This document shows, one piece after another, positions 1-5,334 of a stretch of DNA of 6,516 nt (position 1 is the stretch's first letter; each line of letters opens with the position of its first letter). Source of the DNA: Chloroflexota bacterium (lineage in GTDB: Bacteria > Chloroflexota > Anaerolineae > 4572-78 > J111); assembly GCA_003694775.1 (NCBI GenBank), contig RFJV01000305.1:1-6516 (forward strand). Direction: 5' to 3'. The notes under the pieces were generated by a model that had not been told where the DNA came from, did no database searches, and saw nothing but the letters and a program-made list of their open reading frames with translations. The position numbers and the translations under genes were made by a program.

Positions 1-355
1 GTGGCAGGACATCATTGATGAAGCCTATGCCGCCTTTGTCGGCATTGTGGCTGAGGGCCGGGGAATGAGCGAGGAGGAAGTTCGGGCCATTGCCGACGGA
101 CGAATCTGCACCGGCTTGCAGGCCCAGGAGATGGGGCTGGTAGACGAACTGGGCTACCTGCCGGATGTCATCGAGCGGGCCGCGGAGCTGGGCGGCATCG
201 AGGGCGAACCGCGGGTCATTGAATACGACAACTACGGCGGTTTCTGGGAAGCGCTGGGCGCGTCGCTCCACCGCCCCGACCCGGTAGAGCAACTGCAGAG
301 GCTTCTGCACTACCACAGCGGGTCGCCGCTGATGTATCTGTATACCGGGCAGTAA
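1..355 (+). CDS. sppA: Signal peptide peptidase SppA (protease IV family), C-terminal part only
   Basis: This is the 3' end of a gene that begins outside the window; the frame is open from base 2 and stops with TAA at 353-355, giving about 117 residues. SppA is a membrane-anchored serine protease with a Ser/Lys dyad that degrades cleaved signal peptides. The visible part matches the family's C-terminal region: a helix of the type DEAYAAFVGIVAEGRG, then an ADGRICTGLQAQEMGLVDELG block, which is the conserved 'dGRv.tG.qA.e.GLvDelG' signature after the catalytic lysine, then a helix ending AAELGGI. The catalytic residues themselves lie upstream and cannot be checked. The remaining ~50 residues, ending LYTGQ, are a variable tail. 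Base use is GC-rich, like the pdp and mtn genes and unlike the module that follows. The family call is secure from the signature; whether the whole protein is the short (~300 aa) or long (~600 aa) SppA form is unknown. Confidence 0.88.
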   Translation, partial: WQDIIDEAYAAFVGIVAEGRGMSEEEVRAIADGRICTGLQAQEMGLVDELGYLPDVIERAAELGGIEGEPRVIEYDNYGGFWEALGASLHRPDPVEQLQRLLHYHSGSPLMYLYTGQ

Positions 356-357
356 AG

Positions 358-612
358 TTGAAGCGAAAAATCTTTTTGTGGCTAACGCTCACAGCTATCG
401 CGGGGTTGGCGTGGTTGATGGGCTGTGCCGCATTGATATATACTATTAACGGTAAATTGAGGGGAAAACTGCACCAATGGAGCTTCAAGAAAAGGTTGAA
501 CACTGGCTTGACATCGCCGAATATGATATGGAAACTGCGGCGGCAATGCAGGAGAGTGGTCGCTACCTGTATACTGTTTTTATGTGCCAGCAGGCCATTG
601 AGAAGCTGTTAA
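358..612 (+). CDS. Doubtful small ORF with signal-peptide-like N-terminus; possibly a gene remnant
   Basis: A frame opens with TTG two bases after the sppA stop. The first ~28 residues look like an export signal or membrane anchor: a basic start (MKRK), a hydrophobic core (residues 5-21) and a weak lipobox-like LMGC at residues 20-23, followed by another short hydrophobic run. From about base 477 the frame runs inside the HEPN gene, and its C-terminal half is basic, Trp/Cys-rich and without recognisable character, as expected of a shadow. There is no clear ribosome binding site. I infer that the first ~100 bases may be the remaining start of a small lipoprotein or membrane protein gene cut off when the AT-rich HEPN/MNT block arrived, or that this is chance coding in a promoter region. 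Function unknown. Confidence 0.2.
   Translation: MKRKIFLWLTLTAIAGLAWLMGCAALIYTINGKLRGKLHQWSFKKRLNTGLTSPNMIWKLRRQCRRVVATCILFLCASRPLRSC
415..444 (+). promoter_or_regulatory. Candidate sigma70-type promoter for the HEPN/MNT pair
   Basis: TTGATG at 415-420 (4 of 6 matches to TTGACA) and TATACT at 439-444 (5 of 6 matches to TATAAT) are separated by 18 bases. A TG two bases ahead of the overlapping TATATA at 437-442 could act as an extended -10 element. Transcription would start near 451, giving a leader of about 25 bases with a GAGGGG ribosome binding site at 459-464, 12 bases before the HEPN ATG. The element sits at the point where base composition turns AT-rich, which also raises the chance of a spurious match. 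Confidence 0.4.
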
Positions 613-875
613 AGGCCCTGTACATTCAGCAGTACGGTCAGGAAGCACCGCGGACACATAACCTGTTATTGTTGGTTAGTAAACTTAACTTGCCTGCAAA
701 GTCCAGTTATCTACAGATAATGGGACAGCTAAATGCATATTATATCAAAGGACGATACCCAACGTATAAACAGAAATTAACACAATTGTTAAGCAGACAA
801 AACGCCAGAGAGCTGTTGCAAGACAGTCAGGAGATATTTCAATGGCTGAAATCATTTCTATCGGTAAAGCGTTAA
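477..875 (+). CDS. HEPN domain protein (PF05168/COG2250 type), partner of an MNT nucleotidyltransferase
   Basis: A 132-residue all-helical HEPN protein. Visible family marks are the N-terminal helix with W10 and D17 (HWLDIAEYDMETA), the second helix CQQAIEKLLKAL at 37-48, which is the 'QQA.EK.LKAL' signature, the RTHNL turn at 59-63 and the GRYPTY motif at 92-97. HEPN proteins are small dimeric helical bundles; many act as RNases or as partners of minimal nucleotidyltransferases in toxin-antitoxin or defence systems. The RNase-type motif R-x(4-6)-H seen in HepT-like toxins is not present: after R93 no histidine follows at the expected distance. This member may therefore be a binding partner rather than a nuclease, or use other residues. 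The ATG at 477 has GAGGGG at 459-464. The 3' end overlaps the MNT gene by 34 bases, so the two are almost certainly co-translated. A count of bases 661-780 gives about 34% GC, far below the flanking genes, suggesting horizontal acquisition. Confidence 0.85.
   Translation: MELQEKVEHWLDIAEYDMETAAAMQESGRYLYTVFMCQQAIEKLLKALYIQQYGQEAPRTHNLLLLVSKLNLPAKSSYLQIMGQLNAYYIKGRYPTYKQKLTQLLSRQNARELLQDSQEIFQWLKSFLSVKR
829..833 (+). promoter_or_regulatory. Ribosome binding site of the MNT gene, inside the HEPN gene
   Basis: AGGAG lies 8 bases upstream of the ATG at 842. It decides the start of the MNT gene and shows that the 34-base overlap with the HEPN gene is real and not caused by choosing a start too far upstream. 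Confidence 0.7.
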
Positions 876-1174
876 AAGACTATCTAAAAGAGATAATGGC
901 TAATTACAAGGTAGAACATATCATCCTCTTTGGTTCACGAGCACACGGGACCCAACATAAGGAGAGTGATATTGACCTTGCAATCTTTTCTTCTGAATTC
1001 ACTCCAGACAATGAGATAGCGGTGATGGCAGATTTGATGTTGCGGGCGATGCCCTACCATCTCGACATTCAGCCGCTGGTCTTTCCGCTGGAGGATTATC
1101 ACAGCGACAACGACTTCATCCAGGAGGAAATCATCAAGCGCGGTATCGAACTCACATTGGAGGAAAATTCGTAA
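842..1174 (+). CDS. Minimal nucleotidyltransferase (MNT, pol beta superfamily, MntA-like)
   Basis: A 110-residue protein with the full minimal nucleotidyltransferase core. It has an N-terminal helix, the strand HIILFGSRAHGT (27-37) carrying the GSxAxG nucleotide-binding motif, then SDIDLAIF with metal ligands D43 and D45, and a third acidic residue D75 in the strand LDIQPLVF. All three carboxylates are present, so the enzyme is predicted to be active. Family knowledge: such proteins transfer NMP groups, and in HepT/MntA systems MntA AMPylates the HEPN toxin to silence it. Here the partner HEPN is of another subfamily, so the same chemistry is only an inference. The gene overlaps the HEPN gene by 34 bases. 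Composition changes inside the gene: about 40% GC at 961-1020 but 57% at 1021-1080, so the second half looks more like the host chromosome. Confidence 0.88.
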   Translation: MAEIISIGKALKDYLKEIMANYKVEHIILFGSRAHGTQHKESDIDLAIFSSEFTPDNEIAVMADLMLRAMPYHLDIQPLVFPLEDYHSDNDFIQEEIIKRGIELTLEENS

Positions 1175-1192
1175 AGCGACATTAATGCCGCT
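1175..1192. other. Near-perfect 18-base palindrome directly after the MNT stop
   Basis: The 18 bases from AGCGACATT to AATGCCGCT can pair in 8 of 9 positions, the single mismatch being a1179 with c1188. It begins at the base after the MNT stop codon. It could be a small operator half-site pair, a weak hairpin or chance. No U-tract follows, so I do not call it a terminator. Confidence 0.25.
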
Positions 1193-1222
1193 CTACAAAA
1201 GCTATATTACAAGGAGACGTCA

Positions 1223-2527
1223 ATGAACGCCGTCGATATCATTACCAGAAAACGAGATGGACTTGAATTGACCGAGGAAGAAATAAAGTTTTTTGTCAAT
1301 GGCTATACGAAAGGCGACATTCCCGACTACCAGGCCGCGGCCTGGTGTATGGCCGTTTACTTCCAGGGGATGACCGACGCGGAGGCCACTACCCTGACCC
1401 TGACGATGGCCCGCTCCGGCGATACGCTCGACCTGCACCAGATTGCCCCCTTTGTCGTGGATAAGCACTCGACCGGCGGTGTCGGCGACAAGACAACCCT
1501 GGTGGTGGCCCCTCTGGTGGCCTGCCACGGCCTGCCGGTAGGCAAGATGAGCGGCCGCGGGCTGGGCTTTTCCGGCGGAACCATCGACAAGCTGGAAAGC
1601 ATCCGCGGCTTCAATGTCAGTCTGACCACCGAGGAGTTTATGGAAATGCTGGCCCGGCACGGGATTGTGGTCTCCGGCCAGAGCGCAGACCTGGCCCCCG
1701 CAGACGGCAAATTTTACGCCCTGCGTGATGTGACCGCCACGGTAGAAAGCCTGCCCCTGATTGCGGCCAGCATTATGAGTAAAAAAATCGCCGCCGGAGC
1801 CGATGCCATCGTGCTGGATGTCAAAGTGGGCCGCGGTGCGTTTATGCACACCGTGGAAGACGCCGAGGCCCTGGCCCGGTTAATGGTCAGTATTGGCCGG
1901 GGTGTAGGGCGCAAGGTGGCGGCAGTCCTCAGCGATATGAACCAGCCGCTGGGACAGGCGGTCGGCAATGCCCTGGAGGTCAAGGAAGCCATCGAAACCC
2001 TGCACGGCCGCGGCCCGGCAGATTTCCGCGACCACTGCCTGACCATCGCCGGCAAGATGGTCGAGCTGGCCGGAAAGGCGGCCAGCCTGGACGAGGCCCG
2101 GCAGATGATGGCCCGCTCCCTCGATAGCGGTCAGGCCTGGGACAAGTTTGTGGAATGGATTACCGCTCAGGGCGGCGACCGCACCCAGCTTGAACAGCCC
2201 GACCTTCTGCCCGCCGCGCCGCTGGTGGAAACCGTTACCGCGCCGCGGGCCGGGTACGTGGCTCTGGTGGATGCCGCCGAAGTGGGCAAAACCGGTGTAG
2301 ACCTGGGGGCCGGACGCCGCAAAAAAGGCGACCCCATCGACTACGGGGTGGGCATTATTGTCCACGCCAAGGTGGGCGACCGACTCAGCCAGGGCGACCC
2401 GCTCTTCACCATCCACGCCAGCGACCGGCAGAAGCTGTCTGCCGCCCGCCAGCGCCTGCTGGCCGCAGTCGAGTGGAGCGACACGCCGGTCGCCGCGCCG
2501 CCGCACACCATCAAGATTATCGAATAG
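1223..2527 (+). CDS. pdp: Pyrimidine-nucleoside phosphorylase
   Basis: A complete 434-residue enzyme of the thymidine/pyrimidine-nucleoside phosphorylase family, which cleaves uridine, thymidine or deoxyuridine with phosphate to the free base and (deoxy)ribose-1-phosphate in the cytosol. The N-terminal helical domain (about 1-65) is followed by the phosphate-binding stretch [16 protein letters not shown] (K81, H82, S83, T84), then K108 and S110 in GKMSGRGLG, then the family signature ending GGTIDKLES. Pyrimidine-site residues R168, S183 and K187 are all present, at the numbers I recall for the Geobacillus enzyme. The C-terminal domain (about 345-434) has the usual [20 protein letters not shown] block. 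Small departures from the usual family wording are GLGFSGGT where GLGHTGGT is common, and KVGRGAFM where KVGSGAFM is common. The ATG at 1223 has AAGGAG at 1211-1216. The length and residues favour the dual-specificity Pdp class over strict DeoA, but specificity is not proven by sequence. A K+ channel gene follows 3 bases after the stop. Confidence 0.93.
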   Translation: MNAVDIITRKRDGLELTEEEIKFFVNGYTKGDIPDYQAAAWCMAVYFQGMTDAEATTLTLTMARSGDTLDLHQIAPFVVDKHSTGGVGDKTTLVVAPLVACHGLPVGKMSGRGLGFSGGTIDKLESIRGFNVSLTTEEFMEMLARHGIVVSGQSADLAPADGKFYALRDVTATVESLPLIAASIMSKKIAAGADAIVLDVKVGRGAFMHTVEDAEALARLMVSIGRGVGRKVAAVLSDMNQPLGQAVGNALEVKEAIETLHGRGPADFRDHCLTIAGKMVELAGKAASLDEARQMMARSLDSGQAWDKFVEWITAQGGDRTQLEQPDLLPAAPLVETVTAPRAGYVALVDAAEVGKTGVDLGAGRRKKGDPIDYGVGIIVHAKVGDRLSQGDPLFTIHASDRQKLSAARQRLLAAVEWSDTPVAAPPHTIKIIE

Positions 2528-2530
2528 GCC

Positions 2531-3565
2531 GTGAACGAACCGGTACCTTACCAGCTCCAGCGGACGATTCTGGTCATCGCCGGGCTTTCGGCCCTGGTCA
2601 TCATCCTGGGGACGGCCGGCTATATGGTCATCGAAGGGTGGACGCTGGTCGACTCCCTGTATATGACCATCATTACCATGACCACCATTGGTTATGGAGA
2701 AGTCAAGCCGCTGTCCCCTTTGGGGCGGTTTTATACCATCGGCTTGATTATCATCGGGGTAGCCACGGCCTCTTACGCCCTGACCGCAACGGTCAATCTG
2801 CTCACCTCACCGAACTTTGTCCGGCAAATTCGAGCTTACAGGAGCAGAAAACGGTTGAACAAAATCAGTCAGCATACGATTATTTGCGGCTTTGGCCGTA
2901 TGGGCCGGAATCTGGCCCGGGAACTGCTGGCCCGTAACCAGCCAATAATTGTGATAGACCTGGACGAAGCGGCCATTGAGCGCTGTCAGACTCTTGGTGT
3001 GCCCGCGGTTCACGGTAACGCCGCCGATGAAGAAGTTCTGTACGCCGCCGGCATCAACCGGGCCTCTTCTCTGGTGGCCGCGGCCAACTCCGACGCGGAA
3101 AACGTCTTCATTGTCCTGACCGCCCGCGGGCTGAACCCCAACCTGCGCATCATCACCCGCTGTAACTCCGAAGCATCCATCTCCAAACTGGAGAAGGCCG
3201 GCGCGGATACGGTGATTTCACCCTATATTACGGCCAGCCGGCGCATTGCCCAGATGCTTCTGCGCCCCAATGTGGTCAACTTTCTGGACGGCATCCTGGA
3301 GTTCGGTGACCACAAAATCCGGCTGGAGGAGTTCATCATCGATAAGGACTCGCCGCTGGCCGGCCTGACCCTCAAGGAAGCCCGCCTCAAAGTGGCCGTC
3401 CTGGCCGTTACCCACCCCGACCACGCCGAGCTATCCCACCCCAACGCCGAAACCCGCCTCCTGCCGGGCGCCGGCATCGTGGTGATGGGGGTTGAGGAGG
3501 AGCTTCAGCAGTTGGCCGAACTGGTCAAAGGCCGGTCCAAACCCGCCTCTATGCCCATAGATTAA
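2531..3565 (+). CDS. Two-TM potassium channel with cytoplasmic RCK (TrkA-N/TrkA-C) domains, MthK-like
   Basis: A 344-residue inner-membrane ion channel subunit, expected to assemble as a tetramer. TM1 spans about residues 11-33, the pore helix 40-52, the selectivity filter TTIGYGE is at 51-57, and TM2 spans about 65-90 with possible hinge glycines G71 and G76. A basic linker (RAYRSRKRLNK) leads to the RCK_N Rossmann domain (about 114-230) with GFGRMG at 120-125 and acidic D143 at the end of the second strand, suggesting NAD(H) or another nucleotide as ligand. RCK_C (TrkA_C) covers about 250-334. The filter ends in Glu where MthK and KcsA have Asp. The GTG start at 2531 lies 3 bases after the pdp stop and has no strong ribosome binding site of its own, so translational coupling to pdp is likely; the next in-frame ATG (residue 32) would remove TM1. 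A perfect hairpin follows the stop at once. The channel class is clear; ion selectivity and ligand are inferred from the family. Confidence 0.92.
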   Translation: MNEPVPYQLQRTILVIAGLSALVIILGTAGYMVIEGWTLVDSLYMTIITMTTIGYGEVKPLSPLGRFYTIGLIIIGVATASYALTATVNLLTSPNFVRQIRAYRSRKRLNKISQHTIICGFGRMGRNLARELLARNQPIIVIDLDEAAIERCQTLGVPAVHGNAADEEVLYAAGINRASSLVAAANSDAENVFIVLTARGLNPNLRIITRCNSEASISKLEKAGADTVISPYITASRRIAQMLLRPNVVNFLDGILEFGDHKIRLEEFIIDKDSPLAGLTLKEARLKVAVLAVTHPDHAELSHPNAETRLLPGAGIVVMGVEEELQQLAELVKGRSKPASMPID

Positions 3566-3585
3566 GGGCGACCCGCGGGTCGCCC
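3566..3585. terminator. Perfect 20-base palindrome after the channel gene; likely non-canonical terminator
   Basis: GGGCGACC and GGTCGCCC pair over 8 bp around a CGCG loop, and the whole 20 bases are self-complementary. It begins at the base after the TAA stop of the channel gene. No run of T follows on the plus strand (TGGTTCATATT), and on the minus strand only TTAATCT follows, so it is not a textbook intrinsic terminator. Its place between two convergent units makes a bidirectional stop or a 3'-end-protecting hairpin the best guess. Confidence 0.5.
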
Positions 3586-3597
3586 TGGTTCATATTG

Positions 3598-3632
3598 GTG
3601 GGCAGGCAAAGCCACTGCCTCTGCCTGCCCAC
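3598..3632. terminator. Second hairpin in the convergent junction, after the S-component gene
   Basis: Eleven Watson-Crick pairs form between 3598-3608 (GTGGGCAGGCA) and 3622-3632 (TGCCTGCCCAC) around a 13-base loop. It begins 14 bases past the minus-strand stop codon of the S-component gene. It lacks a U-tract on either strand. I read it as the transcript-end hairpin of the minus-strand operon, paired with the palindrome at 3566-3585 for the plus-strand unit. Confidence 0.5.
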
Positions 3633-3646
3633 TGAGCAGATACTGC

Positions 3647-4477
3647 TTATTCTTCCTCCACAAACTGTTCCTGCCCCGACAGCATAAAGCTGGCAATGAT
3701 AATCAGCACCAGGAAGGGCAGAACACCCAGCCACACAGCCACCTGTCCAGACTCGCCGGCGAAGCCGTACAACTGCTGGCCTGCCGCGCCGATAGCCACC
3801 AGAATGCCCACAATCAGGCCGCCCAGCGAGCCGATAATCATCAGCAGGGACCCCAGATTGGTGGCAAAGCCGCGAGCCACGTCCTCTTTGTCCATAATAT
3901 CGGTCCAGACCAGCCCCCATCGTTTGACCCGCGGATACAGCAGAGTAACCAGAATAGGCCCCAGGATGAAGGCCGCGGCAAAGTTGTTCACCGTAATAGT
4001 GATAGACAGGAAGGCAAAGGGCACAATCCCCGCCAGGTCAAGATACCAGGCAATGATGATGGCGCAGGCCGCCGAAGACACCAGGGCCACCAGCTCAAAG
4101 GCCAGAATCTTGCGGAAATTGTTGGTGGTCGGGGCCATATCCTCTTTGGTGACCAGGCCAAAGGTTGCCCCCCACATCTTGTACGGAATGAAGCCCAGGA
4201 AAAAGTTACCGAAAAAGCCAAAGATAGACCCCGGCCCCAACGTCCCGCCGAACAGGTCGCCGATGGCATTGCCGATGGCCGCGCCCCACGCACCAGCCGG
4301 GCCAAACAGCAGGCCAAACACCGGCGGAAATACGTTCGCCGGCCGGACCTCGGTAATGCCGGGCACAATGGGAATACCACCCTTAAACGCAATCAGAAAG
4401 GCCGCATAAATGGCCGCTGAGAGCGCTACCAGGATAATCATCCTGGTATTCTTCCACATGGATACGACTTCCTTCAT
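3647..4477 (-). CDS. ECF-transporter S-component-like membrane protein with C-terminal extension
   Basis: A 276-residue very hydrophobic integral membrane protein. The first ~185 residues read like a substrate-capture (S) component of an energy-coupling-factor vitamin transporter. TM1 (about 12-32) contains an AxxxA-type alanine pattern (ALSAAIYAAF), of the kind used for docking on EcfT. The loop ITEVRPANVFPPVFGLLFGP (41-60) and GNAIGDLFGG (69-78) followed by GFFGNFFLGFIPY (87-99) resemble the 'vRPa..lp.l.gllfGp' and 'G...GDl.gg' pattern of QueT-like and riboflavin-type S components. Further TMs lie at about 124-146 and 152-180. Two more hydrophobic segments at about 208-233 and 245-266, with an acidic EEE end, exceed the usual ~170-200 residues of S components. 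The start is fixed by AAGGAGGG 8 bases upstream. It is the third gene of the mtnA-mtnP operon, 42 bases after the phosphorylase stop. No EcfA or EcfT gene is in the window. The substrate is unknown; the context suggests a nucleoside, methylthioribose-type compound or related vitamin. The fold assignment is fairly sure, the function is inferred. Confidence 0.72.
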   Translation of the reverse strand: MKEVVSMWKNTRMIILVALSAAIYAAFLIAFKGGIPIVPGITEVRPANVFPPVFGLLFGPAGAWGAAIGNAIGDLFGGTLGPGSIFGFFGNFFLGFIPYKMWGATFGLVTKEDMAPTTNNFRKILAFELVALVSSAACAIIIAWYLDLAGIVPFAFLSITITVNNFAAAFILGPILVTLLYPRVKRWGLVWTDIMDKEDVARGFATNLGSLLMIIGSLGGLIVGILVAIGAAGQQLYGFAGESGQVAVWLGVLPFLVLIIIASFMLSGQEQFVEEE

Positions 4478-4485
4478 TTGACATT

Positions 4486-4493
4486 CCCTCCTT
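4486..4493 (-). promoter_or_regulatory. Strong ribosome binding site of the S-component gene
   Basis: AAGGAGGG on the minus strand ends 8 bases before the ATG at 4477. It supports this start over the internal ATG at residue 7 and predicts efficient translation of the third gene of the operon independently of the phosphorylase gene. Confidence 0.75.
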
Positions 4494-4519
4494 ATAAAAA
4501 TAGTAAATGCGTTGGACAG

Positions 4520-5323
4520 TTAAAGAATATCGCCCCCCTGCCCGGTCTGCGGCGGATGCATGACCATTACCGACCGGGTGCAGGGACAATCGGCAGACAG
4601 AGGCAACCGAAGCACCTGCAGAAACAGGTCCAGCAAACGAGGAGTCAGGGCCTCCAATCCCTGACGGTCGATTTCTATGGCTTGACCGGCCACCCCCGCG
4701 GCCCAGTTGATGGAGAAGGCTACCGCGGCGTAGTGCATTTCCAGCTCGCGGGCCAGCGGCGCTTCCGGCACGCCGGTCATGCCGACCACGTCCGCACCCA
4801 GCCGCCCGTACATCCGGATTTCTGCTGGGGTTTCAAAGCGCGGCCCGTTGGTGCAAACGTACACCGCCTCCGGAACCAGAGACAGGCCAAATGCCGGGGC
4901 CTGGGCCAGCAAGGCCTGCCGCAAAGCCGGACAGTAGACATCGTGCATATCGGTGTGGGCCAGGCCGGCTGACCCTCCGTCGAAAAACGTGCTCTGGCGT
5001 CCAGAGGTAAAGTCGATGAAGTCGCTCAGCACGGCCAGACTGCCGGGCGGCAGGACCGGATTAATCGACCCGACGGCGTTGGTCGCCAGAATTCTTGTCA
5101 CCCCCAACATTTTCAGGGCCTTGATGTTGGCCCGGTAGTTGATTTTGTGCGGCGGTGTCCGGTGGTCCGGCCCGTGGCGGGTCAAAAAGACCAGATTTTC
5201 CTCCTCTCCCTGCCCGACCTGCACCAGCGCGTCGCCATACGGCGTGCTGACCACCCGGCTCTGGAGGTGCACTCCGGGTATCTGGTAGATTCCGGTTCCG
5301 GTAATTATGGCGACCCGCTCCAT
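4520..5323 (-). CDS. mtnP: S-methyl-5'-thioadenosine / S-methyl-5'-thioinosine phosphorylase (PNP family 2)
   Basis: A complete 267-residue nucleoside phosphorylase that would split a 5'-methylthio-purine nucleoside with phosphate to purine and 5-methylthioribose-1-phosphate. Visible motifs are the N-terminal phosphate loop ITGTGIY (7-13), TRHGPDHRTPPHKINYRANI (48-67, phosphate and ribose site), LATNAVGSIN (79-88), FIDFTSGR (102-109), TNGPRFETPAEIRMY (158-172, with E164) and GADVVGMTGVPEAPLARELEMHYA (176-199). The base-recognition strand reads FSINWAAG (203-210): an Asn-Trp pair at 206-207 where the adenine-accepting human MTAP has an Asp-containing motif. I recall the NWAAG wording from the Pseudomonas thioinosine phosphorylase, so a 6-oxopurine (MTI) substrate is likely. 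A C-terminal CPC (246-248) matches the CxC found in many microbial members. The start at 5323 has GAGGAA 7 bases upstream, overlapping the stop of the mtnA gene, so the two genes are probably translationally coupled. The family is certain; adenosine versus inosine specificity is inferred. Confidence 0.9.
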   Translation of the reverse strand: MERVAIITGTGIYQIPGVHLQSRVVSTPYGDALVQVGQGEEENLVFLTRHGPDHRTPPHKINYRANIKALKMLGVTRILATNAVGSINPVLPPGSLAVLSDFIDFTSGRQSTFFDGGSAGLAHTDMHDVYCPALRQALLAQAPAFGLSLVPEAVYVCTNGPRFETPAEIRMYGRLGADVVGMTGVPEAPLARELEMHYAAVAFSINWAAGVAGQAIEIDRQGLEALTPRLLDLFLQVLRLPLSADCPCTRSVMVMHPPQTGQGGDIL

Positions 5324-5334
5324 CGGAACATTCC

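Noticed and set aside
1203..1208. TATATT as a -10 box for pdp
   Set aside because: The start of transcription would fall on the AAGGAG ribosome binding site, and no -35 element stands at the right distance.
1220..1849. Minus-strand open frame of 209 codons opposite pdp
   Set aside because: Gly/His/Gln-rich antisense shadow of pdp, whose catalytic residues are all intact on the plus strand.
2473..2937. Plus-strand frame of 154 codons across the pdp-channel junction
   Set aside because: Out of frame with both well-supported genes and His/Arg/Gly-rich without motif.
3696..4409. Plus-strand open frame of 237 codons
   Set aside because: It is antisense to the S-component gene, very rich in Pro, Arg, Lys and Thr, and has no RBS or motif.
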